The notes beneath the pieces are model-generated. The model did no database searches. It saw only the letters and a list, made by a program, of their open reading frames with translations, and was not told where the DNA came from. The translations under genes and the position numbers were made by a program. Shown here in pieces: positions 1-6,894 of a DNA stretch of 7,498 nucleotides. The stretch's first letter is position 1. Every line of letters begins with the position of its first letter. The DNA comes from Gammaproteobacteria bacterium (GTDB lineage Bacteria; Pseudomonadota; Gammaproteobacteria; Steroidobacterales; Steroidobacteraceae), in the NCBI GenBank assembly GCA_029857655.1, contig JAOUGR010000093.1, positions 1-7,498 of the forward strand, given 5' to 3'.

Positions 1-1212
1 CCCAAGTTCTCGACGCTGGCACTCGATCCCCTCGGCCAGGTGTTCCTGAGGCTGCTGTTCTTTGTCGTGATCCCGCTGGTGTTTGCGTCTCTGGCGAGCG
101 GGGTCGCGCAGCTCGAGCGCCTGAGCCAGCTCGGCCCGCTGGCAGCGCGGACTTTCACGCTCTTCTTCGTGAACATGTCGATCGCGGTTATCCTCGGGCT
201 CGCGATGATGAATATCGTGCAGCCGGGCTCGGCGATGGATCCGGCTGCGCAGGCGAGCCTGCTCGAGCAGTACGGTGGCGAGGCCAAAGAGACCGTGGCG
301 CGCCAGGCGGAATCACCCCCGGTCACGCCGATGACCATCGTCGACATGTTCATGCCGCGCAACCTGTTTGGTGCCTTCGTGGGCAACGACCGGGGTCGCC
401 TGGGCGACGTACTGCCGCTGATCCTGTTTGCCATCCTGGTCGGTGCAGCTGCGACGGGCCTGCCTGCCGGGGAACGCGGACAGCTGCGTTCGGCGCTGCA
501 GATAGTCACGGATCTCATGACGCGAATAGTCCATTTCGCACTGATGCTCGCCCCGTATGCGGTGCCGGCGTTGATCTACAGCGTGATCGTCAAGATTGGC
601 TGGGACATCGTCATCGCGCTCGGCATCTTCGTGGTCGGCTGCCTGGTCGTGATGATGTTGCACCTTTTCGGCACCATGTCGCTGTGGCTCCGGTTCCTGG
701 CGAAGCGCCGGCCATTGGAGTTCTGGGGGGAGATTCGGCCGGTGCTGGTGACGGCTTTCTCGACCAGCTCGAGCGCAGCGACCTTGCCGACGGCACTGAC
801 GGCGGCGCGCGATCAGCTAGGCGTGCTACCCCAGGTCGCGGGCTTCGTGCTGCCGCTGGGCACGACGATGAACATGGCCGGCACGGCGCTCTATGAAGGG
901 GCTGTCGTGCTGTTCGTTGCGCAGGTATTCGGAATCGAGCTGAGTCTTGCGCAGCAGCTGACACTCGTGTTGCTCGCGGTCTTGAGTGCCGTCGCGGTTG
1001 CCGCCATTCCGGGCGGCTCGCTGCCTCTGATCGCGGGACTGTTGGTCGCCTTCGGTATCCCGGCGGAGGGCATCGGAATCATCCTCGGCATCGACCGGAT
1101 CCTCGACATGACGCGGACGATGGTCAATGTCGGATCCGATGTCGTGACGACGACCGTCGTCGATCGGTTCACGCGGAAGGGCCTGGAGGGCGCTCCGGCA
1201 ACGCCGGGCTAG
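1..1212 (+). CDS. Dicarboxylate/amino acid:cation symporter (DAACS/SLC1 family), 5'-truncated
   Basis: Inner-membrane secondary transporter of the GltP/GltPh fold, which uses an ion gradient to import acidic amino acids or dicarboxylates. The frame is open from base 1, so the start lies outside the window. The GTG at position 40 is an internal valine, because conserved family sequence (DPLGQVFLRLL, then VVIPLVF) runs across it. 403 residues are visible. Family landmarks are the serine-rich HP1 hairpin FSTSSSAATLP (757-789), the TM7 signature NMAGT (871-885, usually NMDGT), the HP2 tip AIPGGS (around 1003-1020) and the TM8 motif D-RILDM-TR-T-MVNV-GSD (1093-1140). The TM8 aspartate (LDM) and arginine (TR), which bind the amino group and side-chain carboxylate in glutamate transporters, are kept. 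This favours an acidic amino acid over a plain dicarboxylate, by inference. Residues at the GltPh Na3 site are replaced (see findings). It converges on the RND gene with a 4-base overlap. The family assignment is secure; the exact substrate and ion are not. Confidence 0.93.
   Translation, partial: PKFSTLALDPLGQVFLRLLFFVVIPLVFASLASGVAQLERLSQLGPLAARTFTLFFVNMSIAVILGLAMMNIVQPGSAMDPAAQASLLEQYGGEAKETVARQAESPPVTPMTIVDMFMPRNLFGAFVGNDRGRLGDVLPLILFAILVGAAATGLPAGERGQLRSALQIVTDLMTRIVHFALMLAPYAVPALIYSVIVKIGWDIVIALGIFVVGCLVVMMLHLFGTMSLWLRFLAKRRPLEFWGEIRPVLVTAFSTSSSAATLPTALTAARDQLGVLPQVAGFVLPLGTTMNMAGTALYEGAVVLFVAQVFGIELSLAQQLTLVLLAVLSAVAVAAIPGGSLPLIAGLLVAFGIPAEGIGIILGIDRILDMTRTMVNVGSDVVTTTVVDRFTRKGLEGAPATPG
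1192..1209. terminator. GC-rich hairpin at the convergent gene ends, possible bidirectional terminator
   Basis: The arms CCGGC (1195-1199) and GCCGG (1203-1207) pair perfectly around a 3-base loop AAC. Two further pairs (1193 with 1208, 1192 with 1209) form if base 1194 is bulged. The structure can form in transcripts from either strand and abuts the shared stop codons of the symporter and the RND pump. No T-tract follows on either strand, so it is not a classical intrinsic terminator. It also lies inside the last symporter codons, so the pairing may be a by-product of GC-rich coding sequence. Confidence 0.25.
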
Positions 1213-4200
1213 GCGGGCTGGGTAGTCCCGGCAGACGCCAGGGCCGCTGCCTTGCGCGGCTCGATGTCCGGCGGCAGCAGTTTGTACATCACGGGCGTCA
1301 CCAGGCGGGCCAGCAGCGTCGAACTGATGAGTCCGCCGATGATCACGATCGCTAGCGGCGAATAGAGGCCGGAACCCTGGATCGCCAGCGGCGTGAGTCC
1401 GCCGATTGCAGTCAGCGAAGTCAGCAGGATCGGCAGGAAGCGCACTTCGCCGGCTTCGGCGATGGCATCGTCGAGCTGCCGGCCGACGGTGCGCAGCTGG
1501 TTCGTGAAATCCACGAGCAGGATCGAGTTCTTGATCTCGATGCCGACCAGCGCGATCATGCCGATCATCGACGTGAATGAAAGCGTATAGCCGGTCAGGA
1601 ACAGCGCGACCAGGCCGCCGGTGATGCCGAGCGGCACGACGCCGAACACGATCAGCATCGAGCGGAAGCTGCCGAACTCGAGCACCAGCACCGCGAGAAT
1701 CCCGAACACCGCGACCAGCATCGCAACGCCGAGGCCGGAAAAGCTCTCCTCGCGCGCTTCAAGCTCGCCGGCCGCTACATAGCGATACCCCGGCGGCCAG
1801 GTCATGGCATCGAGCTTCTCGATCACCTGGACAGTCAATTCGTCGGTCGAATAGCCGGTGGCCGGGTACGCCGTGACGGCCACGGCACGCTCGCGGTTGT
1901 AGCGCTTGATGCTGCTGGGCGCGCTGCGAAACTGCGGATCGATGATCTGCGAGAGTGGCACCTGGCGTCCCGTCAGCGATGAGACCTGCACCGACTGCAG
2001 CATGTCGAGTGTGGGCCGTGCCCCGATCGGCAGGCGCAGCGTGATGTCGTACTCGTCGCCATCCGGATCGCGGTACTGGCCGGCGACTAGACCCGCGACG
2101 GCGAGCCTGACGGTCCGGTCGGCCTCGATTGCGGGGATGCCGAACAGCGCGGCTTTCTCGGAATCCACGTGCAGGTCGATATCGATGCGCGACAGGCGCA
2201 GCGGGTTGACGACGTCGCGTGTGCCGGGTGTGCCTTCGATCAGTTTTTCGACTTCCACTGCCAGTGCGCGCAGCGTTTCCATATCCGGCCCGATCACCCG
2301 GATTTCGATCGGCGCGGCGATCGGCGGGCCGTTCTCGAATTGCTTCAGGGAGATGTGTGCTGCCGGATAGCCGGCGAATTCCGCCCGCAGGCCGTCGAGC
2401 AGGCGCCCGGTGGCGACCGGGTCGTACTTTTCGACTTCCGCGAACACCTCGGCAAGATTTGCGGAAGTGTTGCGCGACAGCAGGTTGTAATAGACGCGCG
2501 GGTTCTCCCGCCCGAGATTGGAGAACCACCAGCGGATTCCGGGCGTTTCCGCGAGCTTCTGCTCGACGAAGCGCAGCGCGCGGTCGGTCTCCGCAAGGCT
2601 CGCGCCGTCCGCCGTCTCGATGCGCACCCGGAACTGGGGGATATCGGCCGTGGGGAACACGCTGAAGCCGATCCATGGCACCAGCAGCAGCGACAGCGCG
2701 AACACGCCGAGTGCGGCGGCCAAGGTCGTGCGCGGCCGCCCCAGTCCCCAGCGCAGGGCCGGTCCGTAGATCCGGTGGATGGCGCGCATCACCGCGGCGA
2801 GCACGCGATCGGCGATGTGGTCGGCACGGTCAAGCACCGCATGCAGCCTGGCGAGCGGCGCTGCAAGCCAGGGACGGCGCGATTCGCGGCGCCCATCGCC
2901 ACGCAGCAGGCGGCTCGCCAGGAACGGGATGATGGTCAGTGCGATGAAGAACGACGCCAGGATCGTGAACAACACGGCGGCCGGCAGCGAGCGGATGAAG
3001 TCACCGGCGCCTTCAGGCAGGAACAGCAGCGGCACGAAGGCGAGCAACAGTGTCGCCGTGCAGCCGAGCACTGCGAGCCAGATCTGGTCGGTCGCGGCGA
3101 TTGCGGCCTGCAGCCTGGGCATGCCCTGACGTACATTACGCGCGATGTTCTCGACGACCACGATCGAATCGTCGACCAGCAGGCCCAATGCCACGACAAA
3201 GCCGGCGATCGAGAGCTGATTCAGGGAGAAACCGGCCAGGTACAGTGCCGCCAGCCCGATCGCCAGTGACAGCGGTATCGAGATCATCACGATGCCGGCG
3301 GCGCGAAGGCCGAGCGGCAGCAGGGTCAGGAGCACGAGCCCGATCGCGACCGTGAAGTCGAACTGCAGCCGCGACAGGCGGCGATCCACGTTGGCTGACT
3401 GGTCGAAGCCGTTCTCCAGGCGGATCTGGGAGGGCAATCCCGCGCGGAACTGGGGCAGGCGCGCGTAGATTGCATCGCGCACCACGAAGACATTCTGGTT
3501 GTCCTTCATGCTCGCGGTAACGAACACGGCGCGGGTACCGTTGTAGCGGCCGATGTAGCGTTCTTCCTCTGCACTCCAGGTCACTTCTGCGATGTCGCGG
3601 ATGTGCACGACGCGGCCTGCCCTTGCGCTGACGACCGTATCGCCGACCTCCGCCAGGGACTCGTAGCTGCCGGAGGTCTTGAGGTTGTAGCGCCGCATCC
3701 CGACGTCCACCGCGCCCCCGGGGATGCTCGCGTTCTCGCCCTGAATTGCGGCGATCACCTGGCCCAGCGTGATCCCCGAAGCTGACAAGCGCTCCAGGTC
3801 GATCGCGACCCGCACTTCCGGCGCCGGGTAAGCCCAGGTGTCGGCACGGCGCACGCCGGGCACGGTCTCGATGAGCTGCTCCAGATCCTCGGCGTGCTTC
3901 TTGAATTCGCGCCAGTCGGCATCGGTGCTGACCAATGCGAATTGCACGATATTCACTGTGCCGGGGCTGAACTGCCGGATGTCAATCGCGAACACGTCGT
4001 CCGGCAGTGTCGGCCTTACGACATTGATCTCGCGTATGACCTCGTCATATTTGCGGTCCGGGTCGACGCCGTAAACGAACTCGATCTCGATCAGTGCGAG
4101 CCCGTCGAGCGCCGTGCTGGTCAGCTTCTTGACGTCATCGAGCTCGGCCAGCACATCCTCGATCGGGTCGACGACCAGTCTCTCGACATCCTCCGGATCC

Positions 4201-4361
4201 GCACCGGGGTATTGCACGACGATCAGCGAGCCGGGGAACTTCAGCGACGGGTCCTCGGCGCGCGGGATCGCGCCGAGCGCCCACAGCCCGGTGGCGATCA
4301 GGAGCGCAAATACGACCAGCGTGAATTGCCAGCGGTGAACCGAGAATGACCAGAGGCTCAT
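1209..4361 (-). CDS. RND-family proton-driven efflux pump, inner-membrane permease subunit
   Basis: Inner-membrane engine of a tripartite exporter in the AcrB/MexB-like RND superfamily. It takes substrate from the periplasm or outer leaflet and expels it by proton antiport. The length is 1050 residues, full size for the family. The order is canonical: TM1 (about 13-32), a periplasmic porter domain opening with the subgroup-type PRAEDP and YPGADPEDVE, TM2-6 (about 335-485), TM7 (about 545-565), a second periplasmic domain, and TM8-12 (about 875-1030). Proton-relay residues match AcrB: D397 and D398 in TM4 (GLLVDDSIVVVEN), K944 in TM10 (EIKNSILLVDF), and R974 and T981 in TM11 (RFLPILLTSL). The stretch NLGRENPRVYYN (about 615-626) sits where AcrB has its switch loop. 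The ATG at 4361 follows the adaptor stop by 9 bases and has a good ribosome site. The 3' end overlaps the convergent symporter stop. Drug, lipid and other organic substrates are all possible; heavy-metal pumping is less likely, because no metal-binding cluster is evident. The family call is secure; the substrate is unknown. Confidence 0.97.
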   Translation of the reverse strand: MSLWSFSVHRWQFTLVVFALLIATGLWALGAIPRAEDPSLKFPGSLIVVQYPGADPEDVERLVVDPIEDVLAELDDVKKLTSTALDGLALIEIEFVYGVDPDRKYDEVIREINVVRPTLPDDVFAIDIRQFSPGTVNIVQFALVSTDADWREFKKHAEDLEQLIETVPGVRRADTWAYPAPEVRVAIDLERLSASGITLGQVIAAIQGENASIPGGAVDVGMRRYNLKTSGSYESLAEVGDTVVSARAGRVVHIRDIAEVTWSAEEERYIGRYNGTRAVFVTASMKDNQNVFVVRDAIYARLPQFRAGLPSQIRLENGFDQSANVDRRLSRLQFDFTVAIGLVLLTLLPLGLRAAGIVMISIPLSLAIGLAALYLAGFSLNQLSIAGFVVALGLLVDDSIVVVENIARNVRQGMPRLQAAIAATDQIWLAVLGCTATLLLAFVPLLFLPEGAGDFIRSLPAAVLFTILASFFIALTIIPFLASRLLRGDGRRESRRPWLAAPLARLHAVLDRADHIADRVLAAVMRAIHRIYGPALRWGLGRPRTTLAAALGVFALSLLLVPWIGFSVFPTADIPQFRVRIETADGASLAETDRALRFVEQKLAETPGIRWWFSNLGRENPRVYYNLLSRNTSANLAEVFAEVEKYDPVATGRLLDGLRAEFAGYPAAHISLKQFENGPPIAAPIEIRVIGPDMETLRALAVEVEKLIEGTPGTRDVVNPLRLSRIDIDLHVDSEKAALFGIPAIEADRTVRLAVAGLVAGQYRDPDGDEYDITLRLPIGARPTLDMLQSVQVSSLTGRQVPLSQIIDPQFRSAPSSIKRYNRERAVAVTAYPATGYSTDELTVQVIEKLDAMTWPPGYRYVAAGELEAREESFSGLGVAMLVAVFGILAVLVLEFGSFRSMLIVFGVVPLGITGGLVALFLTGYTLSFTSMIGMIALVGIEIKNSILLVDFTNQLRTVGRQLDDAIAEAGEVRFLPILLTSLTAIGGLTPLAIQGSGLYSPLAIVIIGGLISSTLLARLVTPVMYKLLPPDIEPRKAAALASAGTTQPA

Positions 4362-4367
4362 GCGCCG

Positions 4368-4372
4368 TCCTC
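4368..4372 (-). promoter_or_regulatory. Ribosome binding site of the RND gene, overlapping the adaptor stop codon
   Basis: On the - strand the sequence reads TGAGGACGGCGC followed by ATG. The GAGGA Shine-Dalgarno core lies 6 bases before the start and shares GA with the TGA stop of the upstream adaptor gene. This fixes ATG at 4361 as the start and suggests that terminating ribosomes re-initiate, coupling adaptor and pump translation. Confidence 0.75.
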
Positions 4373-5405
4373 AGCCGCCGTCGAGCACGCGTACGGTGTC
4401 ATCGTCGTCGAGCCAGGCGGCGCCCTCCGTGACCACGCGATCGCCCGGTACCAGACCCGCGACGATCTCGACGCGCTCGCCGAGCATGCGCCCGATTCGC
4501 ACCGGGACGCGCTTTGCATGGCCGCTCTCCGCGACCACGAACACGAGGGCTGCGCTGCCATCCGCCTCCAGCAGCGCCGTCACCGGGACGACCGGCACGC
4601 CTGCCGCGTCCTGGTCCGCAATGACTGCCTTGGCGACCAGGCCCTGGACGAAACGCTCGCCCTGGGGATCGACGGCGAGCTTCAGCTCATACGTTCCAGT
4701 CTGCGGATCGGCCGCGGCCGCGATCTCCGTGACGGTCGCGGCAAAAACCCGGCCGGGAAAGGCGTCCAGCGTCACTTCGGCGGTCATCCCGTGCTGCACT
4801 CGAACCACGTCCCGATCCGACAGCACGGCGCGCACGATCCAGCCGCCGCCTGTGTTGCCGACCACCAGCACGGGCTGGCCCGCGGCAACCAGCTCATCAG
4901 GTTCGGCGAGGCGTCTTTGCACGACGCCGTCGGCAGGGGCCTCGATACGCGCATGGCGCGCATTGAAGAGCGCGGAGCGCAGACCGGCGGTCGCGACCGA
5001 ACTGGCGGTCCCGAGATCCTCGACCTGTTCACGGGTCGCGACCTCATCGGCGAGCAGTGCCTTGCCGCGCTCGAGGTCGCGCGCTGCCTTGTCGGCCAGC
5101 GCCTGTGCCTGTGCGACGGCAGCGGCTACCTCGTCGTCGGCTAATGTCGCGAGCAGCTGGCCGCGCCGCACGCGTTCGCCCTGCTCGACGTTGATCGTCC
5201 GGATCATGCCGCCGGTCTTGAACGCGAGACGCACTTCGTCGGCTGGAGCCACGACGCCGATGGCGCGCAGCGCCTCCGCCGAGGACGCCGTTTCGACCAC
5301 GCTGACCCGCACCGGCGCGGCATCCGCGGCATCCGTTCTGGCGGTGTCATCGCCGCAGGCAGCGAGAGCCAGTATTGCGGCCAGCACCAGGATTCTGTTG
5401 TTCAT
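4371..5405 (-). CDS. Periplasmic adaptor lipoprotein (membrane fusion protein) of the RND exporter
   Basis: Adaptor (AcrA/MexA type) that joins the inner-membrane RND pump to the outer-membrane channel. The 344 residues start with a lipoprotein signal, MNNRILVL..., ending in the lipobox LAAC, so C17 should be lipidated and anchor the mature protein. The order is a lipoyl half (about 60-88, with VEQGERVRRGQLLATL), an alpha-helical hairpin (about 90-152), the second lipoyl half (IEAPADGVVQRRL..., about 154-184), then beta-barrel (about 188-265) and membrane-proximal domains (about 270-342). The hairpin carries R113-x3-L117-x6-T124, matching the R-x3-L-x6-S TolC-docking motif with T for S. Its roughly 60 hairpin residues suit a simple coiled coil without extra heptads. 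It starts 2 bases after the channel-gene stop and ends 9 bases before the pump. The substrate is not readable. Domain limits are estimated by eye. Confidence 0.95.
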   Translation of the reverse strand: MNNRILVLAAILALAACGDDTARTDAADAAPVRVSVVETASSAEALRAIGVVAPADEVRLAFKTGGMIRTINVEQGERVRRGQLLATLADDEVAAAVAQAQALADKAARDLERGKALLADEVATREQVEDLGTASSVATAGLRSALFNARHARIEAPADGVVQRRLAEPDELVAAGQPVLVVGNTGGGWIVRAVLSDRDVVRVQHGMTAEVTLDAFPGRVFAATVTEIAAAADPQTGTYELKLAVDPQGERFVQGLVAKAVIADQDAAGVPVVPVTALLEADGSAALVFVVAESGHAKRVPVRIGRMLGERVEIVAGLVPGDRVVTEGAAWLDDDDTVRVLDGG

Positions 5406-5407
5406 GA

Positions 5408-6856
5408 TTAGTGCTCCACGCCGCCAATCGCGTATTCCACCTGCGCGAGCGCGGCGAACGCGTCGTAGCGCGTAACGTTGCCATTCAGGCGTGCCGCAGT
5501 CAGGGCACGCTGTGCGTCGAGGTATTCGGCCGGCGAGACCTGGCCGAGGTCGCGCTTCTTCGAAATGATTTCGAATGCCGCGGCTGCAGCCTCGGCGCGG
5601 CGGCTTGCCGTCGTGAGCGAGGCCTCTGCGACCTCCAGGTCCGAAAGCGCCTCGTGCACCTGGATGCGGATCTGCTGCTCGGCAAGTGCGCGGCCTGCTA
5701 CCAGCTCGGCGCTCCTGGCGCGGGCGGCGCGCACCGATGCTCGATCTGCGCCACCGCTGAACAGGTTGAACCGCACGATCACGGATGCCATGACATACGG
5801 GTCCTGGTCGCGGTAATCCCAGTCGGCGCCCTGGGTGCCGGCGTCGACCGCGAGCGCGACCTGCGGCTTGAAGGCGGCCCTCGCAATTCGTTCCGACTCG
5901 CCGGCCGCAGCCACGCCTGCCTCGAGCTGGCGCAGTTCAGCGCGATGTGCGAGCGCGGTTTCCTCGAGCTGCAGGGCGGCAGCGGTGGCACCAGCCGGTC
6001 GCGAGACCCGGGCCGCAAGCCGTGGCAGGTCGGCATCTGTCACCGCGACAGCTTCGAGTTCACGCGTCAGCTGGGCATTGCACAGCAGGTTGACGTAGCG
6101 GCGCGCGAGCGACTCGGTGGCCCGCGCACGGATCAATTGCTGGTCGATCTCGAGCCGATCGGCCTCGGCGCGCAGCACGAGATCGCGCGTGACCTTTCCA
6201 TTGCGGTGCAGGCTTTCGTTAACGCGCTCGTTCTCCCTTGCGAGATCGAGCGTCGCGGAAAGTATCCCGGCCGCTTCGCGGGATGCGAGCCAGCGGTAAT
6301 AAGCCTGGCGCACGTCGCGCTCCAGTTGCAGGCGATAGGCGTCGAGACCGTAGCGGGCTGCGTCATAGCCGTGCATCGCCTGGCGTCGCGCAGCCGCAAT
6401 CCGCGCGTCGTAGAGCGGCTGCGAGAGCCGCAACACGGAGTCCTGCTCGCGTTCGCGCAGGAAACTGAAGGACTGGTTCGCTATCGGCGTGAATGGCGCG
6501 GGCTGCCCGCTGGCTGCGAGCAGCGCATTCAGCGAGGAATAGACGGGATTCAGCAGGTCGCCGACGGGCAGTTCGATCTCGCGCCCGCCGTCGGCGCGCG
6601 AGTAGCGCAGTTGCAGGTCGAGCGCGGGCAGGAATCGCGCGCGCGCCATGTCGAGTGCGGCAAGACGCTGATCCACGCCTGCTTCCACGGCGTCGAGGCC
6701 CAGATTTGACTCAAGCGCCTCGGCGACCAGCGCGTCCGCGATACGGAGCACGGCAGGCTCATCGGTTTCGGGCGTTGCCGCCGCGGGCATCGCAAGCAGG
6801 AGCGCGAGCAGGAAGCCCGAAATGCCGATTTGTGCAGCCGTTGAATGCTTGGACAT
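5408..6856 (-). CDS. TolC-family outer membrane efflux channel (OEP family)
   Basis: Outer-membrane channel-tunnel that should form a trimer and give the pump its exit duct. It has 482 residues, close to the TolC/OprM length. A Sec signal peptide is visible: basic start with K3, hydrophobic core about 10-23, and likely cleavage after A25-A26-A27. No cysteine lies at a lipobox position, so it resembles TolC rather than lipidated OprM. Two OEP repeats can be aligned by eye. FLPALDLQLRYS (75-86) mirrors FKPQVALAVDAG (329-340), LSQPLYDA (144-151) mirrors FNLFSGGA (363-370), and each is followed by a long amphipathic helix pair (about 155-250 and 370-470, with QAYYRWL and DLEVAEASL). The ATG at 6856 has only a weak ribosome site. 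It stands between tetR and the adaptor gene, so this exporter has its own dedicated channel. The family call is strong. Confidence 0.94.
   Translation of the reverse strand: MSKHSTAAQIGISGFLLALLLAMPAAATPETDEPAVLRIADALVAEALESNLGLDAVEAGVDQRLAALDMARARFLPALDLQLRYSRADGGREIELPVGDLLNPVYSSLNALLAASGQPAPFTPIANQSFSFLREREQDSVLRLSQPLYDARIAAARRQAMHGYDAARYGLDAYRLQLERDVRQAYYRWLASREAAGILSATLDLARENERVNESLHRNGKVTRDLVLRAEADRLEIDQQLIRARATESLARRYVNLLCNAQLTRELEAVAVTDADLPRLAARVSRPAGATAAALQLEETALAHRAELRQLEAGVAAAGESERIARAAFKPQVALAVDAGTQGADWDYRDQDPYVMASVIVRFNLFSGGADRASVRAARARSAELVAGRALAEQQIRIQVHEALSDLEVAEASLTTASRRAEAAAAAFEIISKKRDLGQVSPAEYLDAQRALTAARLNGNVTRYDAFAALAQVEYAIGGVEH
5414..5417 (-). promoter_or_regulatory. Ribosome binding site of the adaptor gene, inside the end of the channel gene
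   Basis: On the - strand GGAG lies 8 bases before the ATG at 5405 and is embedded in the last codons of the channel gene (GTG GAG CAC TAA). With only 2 bases between stop and start, translation of the two genes is probably coupled. The site supports ATG at 5405 as the adaptor start, as does the well-placed lipoprotein signal directly after it. Confidence 0.65.
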
Positions 6857-6863
6857 GTGTCAA

Positions 6864-6867
6864 TCCG
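6864..6867 (-). promoter_or_regulatory. Weak ribosome binding site of the channel gene
   Basis: On the - strand CGGA (in TTACGGATTGACAC) lies 7 bases before the ATG at 6856. Complementarity to the 16S tail is short, clearly poorer than for the two downstream genes. No better upstream start exists in the 24-base gap, and a proper signal peptide follows this ATG, so the start is retained. Confidence 0.4.
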
Positions 6868-6873
6868 TAATCC

Positions 6874-6894
6874 AAAAAAATCAGCCTGCGGGCT
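6874..6894 (-). terminator. Weak hairpin plus T-run at the repressor/channel junction, possible attenuator
   Basis: On the - strand AGCC (6894-6891), loop CGCA and GGCT (6886-6883) can form a 4-pair stem that includes the end of the repressor gene. Two bases later comes a run of seven T (6880-6874), striking in such GC-rich DNA. The arrangement resembles an intrinsic terminator, but the stem is short, so any termination would be partial and could lower pump-gene expression relative to the repressor. The T-run may equally be chance. Confidence 0.2.

Noticed and set aside
40..42. GTG as the start codon of the symporter gene
   Set aside because: The frame is open upstream to base 1 and encodes conserved family residues. 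Initiation here would remove the first transmembrane segments, so the gene is truncated by the window edge.
1148..1162. Perfect 6-base inverted repeat CGACGA-CCG-TCGTCG near the symporter 3' end
   Set aside because: It arises from repeated GTC/ACG/GAC codons for V, T and D in a conserved TM8 region and has no T-tract. It is explained by coding sequence.
2169..3269. Long open frame on the + strand opposite the pump gene
   Set aside because: Its translation is rich in R, Q, H and E with no recognisable fold, and it mirrors a clear RND gene. Long antisense frames are expected in GC-rich coding DNA.
5411..6709. Long open frame on the + strand opposite the channel gene
   Set aside because: Composition is unlike a real protein and the opposite strand encodes a full TolC-family protein. 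The same reasoning excludes the open frame at 4360-5475 opposite the adaptor.
6858..6863. TTGACA on the - strand, a perfect -35 consensus just before the channel gene
   Set aside because: It sits directly before the ATG, and no -10-like hexamer follows at 16-18 bases. Such a promoter would start transcription inside the gene.
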